Below are positions 60,578-64,000 of a DNA stretch of 64,000 nt, in pieces. The stretch comes from Bacillus vallismortis. GTDB lineage: Bacteria; Bacillota; Bacilli; Bacillales; Bacillaceae. The notes under the pieces were generated by a model that was not told the DNA's origin, searched no databases, and saw nothing but the letters and a program-made list of their open reading frames with translations. Position 1 is the first letter of the stretch; each line of letters opens with the position of its first letter. Made by a program: the position numbers and the translations under genes. The stretch covers positions 2,800,501-2,864,500 of the forward strand of contig NZ_CP026362.1 of assembly GCF_004116955.1 (NCBI RefSeq), in the 5' to 3' direction.

Positions 60578-61561
60578 ATGCGGACTTACAATCTCAATGA
60601 CAAAACAAAGCAGTACATTTCCATTTATGACGAATTAAAATCAAAATTAAAATGGAAAGTTGCACACGATCAGATATTAATGCTCATTTCTTCTGCATAT
60701 ATTGTAAATAGAAGAGAGTTTGATTTTCAGCGTTTTTATGATTTGAGCAGCTATATCAAATCAAACATCGGCAGTTTCTCAACTCTCAATTCACATCACC
60801 GCTTTACGGTTGCTTCCATGCTGGACATTCATTTTCAGCATGAGGCAAAACAAACATTTCTCACTTTCATCGACGTATACGATGAAATGGTGACGCTTGG
60901 ATATAAGCGGGATATATTCACATACTTTGCCGCTTTGATCCTGCTCACCGGCAATTCTGACACAACAAACCAAAGAGAACAGATGAACATGGGGCTTTCT
61001 GTTTATCAGCAGATGAAGAAAAATCATTACTTTCTCACTTCACCCCAGAATATTCCCCTCGCCGTATTGCTTGGTGAAAACAGAAACGGTTTACAGGCGC
61101 TAAACAAGGCGGAAACATGCTATCAGCTGCTGGCGGCCAACGGGTTTAAAAAAGGGCAGTACTTACATCAGGTCAGCCATATTCTGGCCTTACAAAGTGA
61201 AAAAGACCCTGAAACACTTGTTTCTCATTACAAACATACATATCAATCCATTACTGATTCTTTCAAAAAGCCTAAGGATTATCATTACCCGGACCTTGCG
61301 CTTCTGACATTCCTAGAAGAACCAGATACGAAAACCGTTTTGGCTATCGCTCATGAATTAAACCAAGAAAAAGCATTTAAATGGCAAAAAGATATGAATG
61401 TCAAAATTGCTGTCAGTTTATATCTCAGTGAGCATATGGAGACAAATCAGCTGATGGAATCAGGCCTGTACACCGCTATCGAAACAGTCATTCAGGCTCA
61501 GCAGGCAGCCGTGACAGCAGCTGTCATCAGCACAACAGCAAGCAGCCAGTCATTCTCATGA
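60578..61561 (+). CDS. yeaA: DUF4003 protein YeaA
   Basis: 327 residues, all-helical DUF4003 protein without signal peptide or membrane segments. It opens [27 protein letters not shown] lies 7 nt before the ATG. Function unknown. Its sigma-W promoter and coupling to ydjP (26-nt gap) place it in the response to cell-envelope stress and antimicrobial peptides. Confidence 0.92.
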   Translation: MRTYNLNDKTKQYISIYDELKSKLKWKVAHDQILMLISSAYIVNRREFDFQRFYDLSSYIKSNIGSFSTLNSHHRFTVASMLDIHFQHEAKQTFLTFIDVYDEMVTLGYKRDIFTYFAALILLTGNSDTTNQREQMNMGLSVYQQMKKNHYFLTSPQNIPLAVLLGENRNGLQALNKAETCYQLLAANGFKKGQYLHQVSHILALQSEKDPETLVSHYKHTYQSITDSFKKPKDYHYPDLALLTFLEEPDTKTVLAIAHELNQEKAFKWQKDMNVKIAVSLYLSEHMETNQLMESGLYTAIETVIQAQQAAVTAAVISTTASSQSFS

Positions 61562-61586
61562 CGGAAACGAAATCAGGAGGGGACAC

Positions 61587-62402
61587 ATGCCATACATCAC
61601 ATTAGAAGATCAGACGCGCTTATACTATGAAACGCACGGGACCGGTACACCGATCGTGTTTATACACGGGGTGCTGATGAGCGGACAGTTTTTCCACAAA
61701 CAATTTTCATCACTCTCTGCCAATTATCAGTGTATTCGCCTCGACCTTAGAGGACATGGCGAATCCGACAAAGTGCTTCACGGCCACACCATTTCCCAAT
61801 ATGCCCGCGACATAAACGAATTTCTAGTAGCAATGGAGCTCGATCATGCCGTTCTCGTCGGCTGGTCAATGGGCGCTTTTGTCGTATGGGATTATCTCAA
61901 TCAATTTGGGAATGATAACATACAAGCCGCTGTGATTATCGATCAATCCGCTTCCGACTATCAATGGGAGGGATGGGAGCACGGCCCGTTTGATTTTGAC
62001 GGTTTAAAAACGGCGATGCACGCCATTCAGACTGACCCGCTGCCATTCTACGAGCGTTTCATCCTTAATATGTTCGCGGAACCGCCTGCTCAGACAGAAA
62101 CAGAATGGATGCTGGCAGAAATCCTTAAACAGCCGGCCGCCATTTCAAGCACAATTTTATTTAACCAAACGGCTGCGGATTACCGCGGCGCCCTTCAAAA
62201 CATTAATGTGCCGACATTGTTATGCTTCGGAGAAGACCGCAAATTTTTCTCGACAGCAGCTGGAGAACACTTGCGAAGCAATCTTCCAAACTCGACACTC
62301 GTCACCTTTTCTAAAAGCAGCCATTGCCCGTTTTTAGAAGAGCCCGGCGCTTTTAACAGTACACTCCTCTCCTTTTTAGACGAGCAGATTGGAAAGTCAT
62401 AA
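61587..62402 (+). CDS. ydjP: Alpha/beta hydrolase YdjP
   Basis: 271 residues. Oxyanion motif HGVLMSG near residue 28, nucleophile elbow GWSMGA with Ser near 96, late Asp in CFGEDRKFF and His in [10 protein letters not shown]. Resembles non-haem chloroperoxidase/esterase types; the natural substrate is unknown. Second gene after the sigma-W promoter, GGAGG upstream. Confidence 0.92.
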   Translation: MPYITLEDQTRLYYETHGTGTPIVFIHGVLMSGQFFHKQFSSLSANYQCIRLDLRGHGESDKVLHGHTISQYARDINEFLVAMELDHAVLVGWSMGAFVVWDYLNQFGNDNIQAAVIIDQSASDYQWEGWEHGPFDFDGLKTAMHAIQTDPLPFYERFILNMFAEPPAQTETEWMLAEILKQPAAISSTILFNQTAADYRGALQNINVPTLLCFGEDRKFFSTAAGEHLRSNLPNSTLVTFSKSSHCPFLEEPGAFNSTLLSFLDEQIGKS

Positions 62403-62484
62403 AGAAAAAGGAATTAGGAGATTAGGGAAAAGTATGAGACAATAGAAATTGTGCAGTAAAATACATGAGGGAAGAAGTGACTTT

Positions 62485-62694
62485 ATGTCTTACTATAACA
62501 AACGAAATCAAGAACCGCTGCCTAAAGAAGATGTAAGTACTTGGGAATGCACAAAAGAAGACTGCAACGGCTGGACCAGAAAAAACTTCGCAAGCAGTGA
62601 CACGCCATTGTGCCCTTTGTGCGGAAGCAAAATGATCGACGGCATCCGTTCATTAGTGAATCTCCAAAACAACAGTCAAACGAAAACAAGCTAG
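62485..62694 (+). CDS. ydjO: Small zinc-binding-like protein YdjO
   Basis: 69 residues from the ATG at 62485. Two cysteine pairs, CTKEDC and CPLC, suggest one zinc site. It belongs to the cold-inducible YdjO family of unknown function. Lies 82 nt after ydjP, probably partly co-transcribed. Confidence 0.9.
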   Translation: MSYYNKRNQEPLPKEDVSTWECTKEDCNGWTRKNFASSDTPLCPLCGSKMIDGIRSLVNLQNNSQTKTS

Positions 62695-62806
62695 CTCTTC
62701 CCTATAACAAATGCAGTCTTCCGCAAGCACACACTCCCCAAACGGAGACGCAAATTCTATATCCAGAGACTAAAAGCCTCATTTCAAAAGAGGCCTAAAA
62801 CAAAGA

Positions 62807-62846
62807 AAGAAGCCCAAAACTGTAAACGTTGAGGGCTTCTTCTGTC
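62807..62846 (+). terminator. Terminator after ydjO
   Basis: Stem AAGAAGCCC / GGGCTTCTT with a 17-nt loop, followed by a modest T-rich tail. A smaller GCCTC/GAGGC hairpin lies just before it. Confidence 0.75.
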
Positions 62847-62853
62847 TATTTTA

Positions 62854-62862
62854 TGGTATAAT
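62854..62862 (+). promoter_or_regulatory. Extended -10 promoter of the 52-residue gene
   Basis: TGGTATAAT, a perfect extended -10, 24 nt ahead of the start codon. Confidence 0.65.
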
Positions 62863-62885
62863 ATGGATATCGAAGGGGTGATAAC

Positions 62886-63044
62886 ATGATTGCAAACCAA
62901 CAGCAAAAAGATCTGGAAAAAAGGGCTAGATTCAAAAACCTGAACCTTGCAATGAACGCTTATGTTGAACTTCTGTTTTTGTCAATACCTCTGATCCATC
63001 TCTTTAAATGGCTCGGATCATTAGCCTTGCATCTCGTCCATTAA
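62886..63044 (+). CDS. ydzJ: Small single-pass membrane peptide (ydzJ-like)
   Basis: 52 residues, MIANQQQKDLEKRARF then a hydrophobic stretch AYVELLFLSIPLIHLF, ending HLVH. AAGGGG lies a few bases before the ATG, a clear promoter lies upstream and a terminator directly after, so it is a real transcription unit. The symbol is from memory of a 168 gene of this size here. Function unknown. Confidence 0.75.
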   Translation: MIANQQQKDLEKRARFKNLNLAMNAYVELLFLSIPLIHLFKWLGSLALHLVH

Positions 63045-63076
63045 AAAACCGCTCAGCCCATGCCGAGTGGTTTTTT
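63042..63076. terminator. Bidirectional terminator between the 52-residue gene and ydjN
   Basis: AAAAAACCGCTC / GAGTGGTTTTTT stem with A/T runs on both flanks; it overlaps the stop of the small gene on one side and the ydjN stop on the other. Confidence 0.85.
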
Positions 63077-64000
63077 CAGTTAATCACAGAAAAGCTGTTG
63101 ATAATGCCGTTCGGATTTTCCCACACCTTTTTGAACGTCTTATTTTCAAGGTTATAGGAATAAATCGTCCTCACCTTCGCTTCACGTCCTGTTTCATCCT
63201 TCAGCTTTTTGGCCCCCTTGGCTTCGGCGAGAAAATAAATGCTCTTGCCATCCGCAGAGAACTGCGGCTGGGCGTCAATTAACAGCTTGAATGATTTTTG
63301 ATTTGTAATGATGGTTTCATATTTTTTCGTATCCGCATTCAGCATCTGAACAGCAGCGGTTTGCTCCGTTCCTTTTTGTGTATAGGATGTAAACAAAATC
63401 TGTTTATCATCATCAGAAACAGCAATATCGCTGATAAACTGGTCAAGGCTCTTCAGCTCAGCGAAATTGTTTTGATGGCCGGCCGCAAAATGAATCGTTG
63501 CCGGTTCAGGATCGATCCCCTTTTCGTTCGCTTCATCTGTTTTCTTGTAATCTTCTTCTACAGAATAATGCAGCAAGGCAAATGAATCTGATTTCTTGTT
63601 ATAAAAGAAGCCGCTGACGCTGTCATCCTGGTCATTCGCGGCAGGATAAAGGTTTTTGTATTTCTTCGTTTTCAGATCAAAGGATGCGATCCGGAAATTG
63701 CTTTCATCCGCTTTTCCTAAACGGAAATAGATGGTTGAACGGTCCTTTGACAAAAACAAACTGTCCGCACTCTCCGCACCTTTATAGAGGATTGTCTTTT
63801 TATTAGACTTTAGATCCAGCTTAAAAAGCCTCATTTCATTTTGATCATTATTGCCCGTATAATAGAGCACCTGCTGCTTTCGATCCAAAGCAAATGCCGG
63901 ATAGCCGGTCAGCTTGTCCTCATGGATCACCTTGTCATTTTCATAATACTTCGTCTTTAGATCGGTATTCGTAATCGAAACAAGCAGCTGATCACCGCTT
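63076..64000 (-). CDS. ydjN: YdjN, beta-propeller-like protein (start beyond the window)
   Basis: At least 308 residues; the frame is open to the window edge (first visible residues SGDQLLVSITNTDL), so the N-terminus is missing. Repeated short strands such as KQQVLYYTGNND, RSTIYFRLGK, DKQILFTSYT and GKSIYFLAEAKG follow the TolB/WD-like propeller pattern. Function unknown. Assigned by sequence feel and position relative to ydjO and ydjP in 168. Confidence 0.85.
   Translation of the reverse strand, partial: SGDQLLVSITNTDLKTKYYENDKVIHEDKLTGYPAFALDRKQQVLYYTGNNDQNEMRLFKLDLKSNKKTILYKGAESADSLFLSKDRSTIYFRLGKADESNFRIASFDLKTKKYKNLYPAANDQDDSVSGFFYNKKSDSFALLHYSVEEDYKKTDEANEKGIDPEPATIHFAAGHQNNFAELKSLDQFISDIAVSDDDKQILFTSYTQKGTEQTAAVQMLNADTKKYETIITNQKSFKLLIDAQPQFSADGKSIYFLAEAKGAKKLKDETGREAKVRTIYSYNLENKTFKKVWENPNGIINSFSVIN

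Noticed and set aside
62449..62484. Upstream start for ydjO
   Set aside because: The extra codons are not preceded by a ribosome site and are absent from the YdjO family start as I know it.

Overview
The window is chromosomal DNA from a member of the Bacillus subtilis clade. From yerH to ydjN almost every core gene is a close homologue, in the same relative order, of the 168 segment ydjN-cotA-gabP-yeaC-yeaD-yebA-guaA-pbuG-yebC-yebD-yebE-yebG-purEKBCSQLFMNHD-yerA-yerB-yerC-yerD-pcrB-pcrA-ligA-yerH, given here in the opposite orientation. CotA, GabP, PcrA and the Pur proteins look like slightly diverged versions of the 168 proteins as I remember them. I infer a B. subtilis-group strain other than 168 and cannot name the species.

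Layout. (1) 1-13.4 kb: accessory, leftward biosynthetic operon on the far side of the yerH terminator: exporter, NRPS with C-A-T-E domains, ClbP-type membrane peptidase, BtrH-like protein, type II thioesterase, a four-gene hydroxymalonyl-ACP cassette, and the start of a further NRPS that leaves the window. The A-domain code reads as Asn and the module ends in an epimerase, so it should make an N-acyl-D-Asn cap that the ClbP-type peptidase later removes. This is the prodrug self-protection logic of colibactin, zwittermicin and xenocoumacin/amicoumacin. (2) 13.5-25.0 kb: yerH, ligA, pcrA, pcrB, yerD, yerC, yerB, yerA and a small DUF2892-like gene. (3) 25.0-25.46 kb: a structured repeat flanked by two copies of the same terminator hairpin. 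(4) 25.5-38.6 kb: the complete purine operon with two PurR boxes, a promoter and a guanine riboswitch. (5) 38.6-42.6 kb: yebG, yebE, yebD, yebC and pbuG, the last with its own PurR boxes and guanine riboswitch. (6) 42.6-49.9 kb: inserted DNA between pbuG and guaA: an ECF sigma factor with its DUF4179 anti-sigma partner, then an AT-rich type III restriction-modification cassette bounded by 15-bp direct repeats of the guaA 3' end, with a frameshifted mod gene. (7) 49.9-56 kb: guaA, yebA, yeaD, yeaC. (8) 56-64 kb: a lichenase gene in an unexpected place, gabP with a perfect TnrA box, the spore-coat laccase cotA, the sigma-W-type yeaA-ydjP group, ydjO, a 52-residue membrane peptide and partial ydjN.

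How the genes work together: the pur operon makes IMP, guaA makes GMP, and pbuG imports hypoxanthine/guanine; pur and pbuG carry matching PurR and guanine-riboswitch control. pcrB-pcrA-ligA-yerH is a compact lipid/DNA-maintenance block. The most interesting parts are the prodrug-type NRPS cluster at the left edge and the guaA-targeted restriction island.
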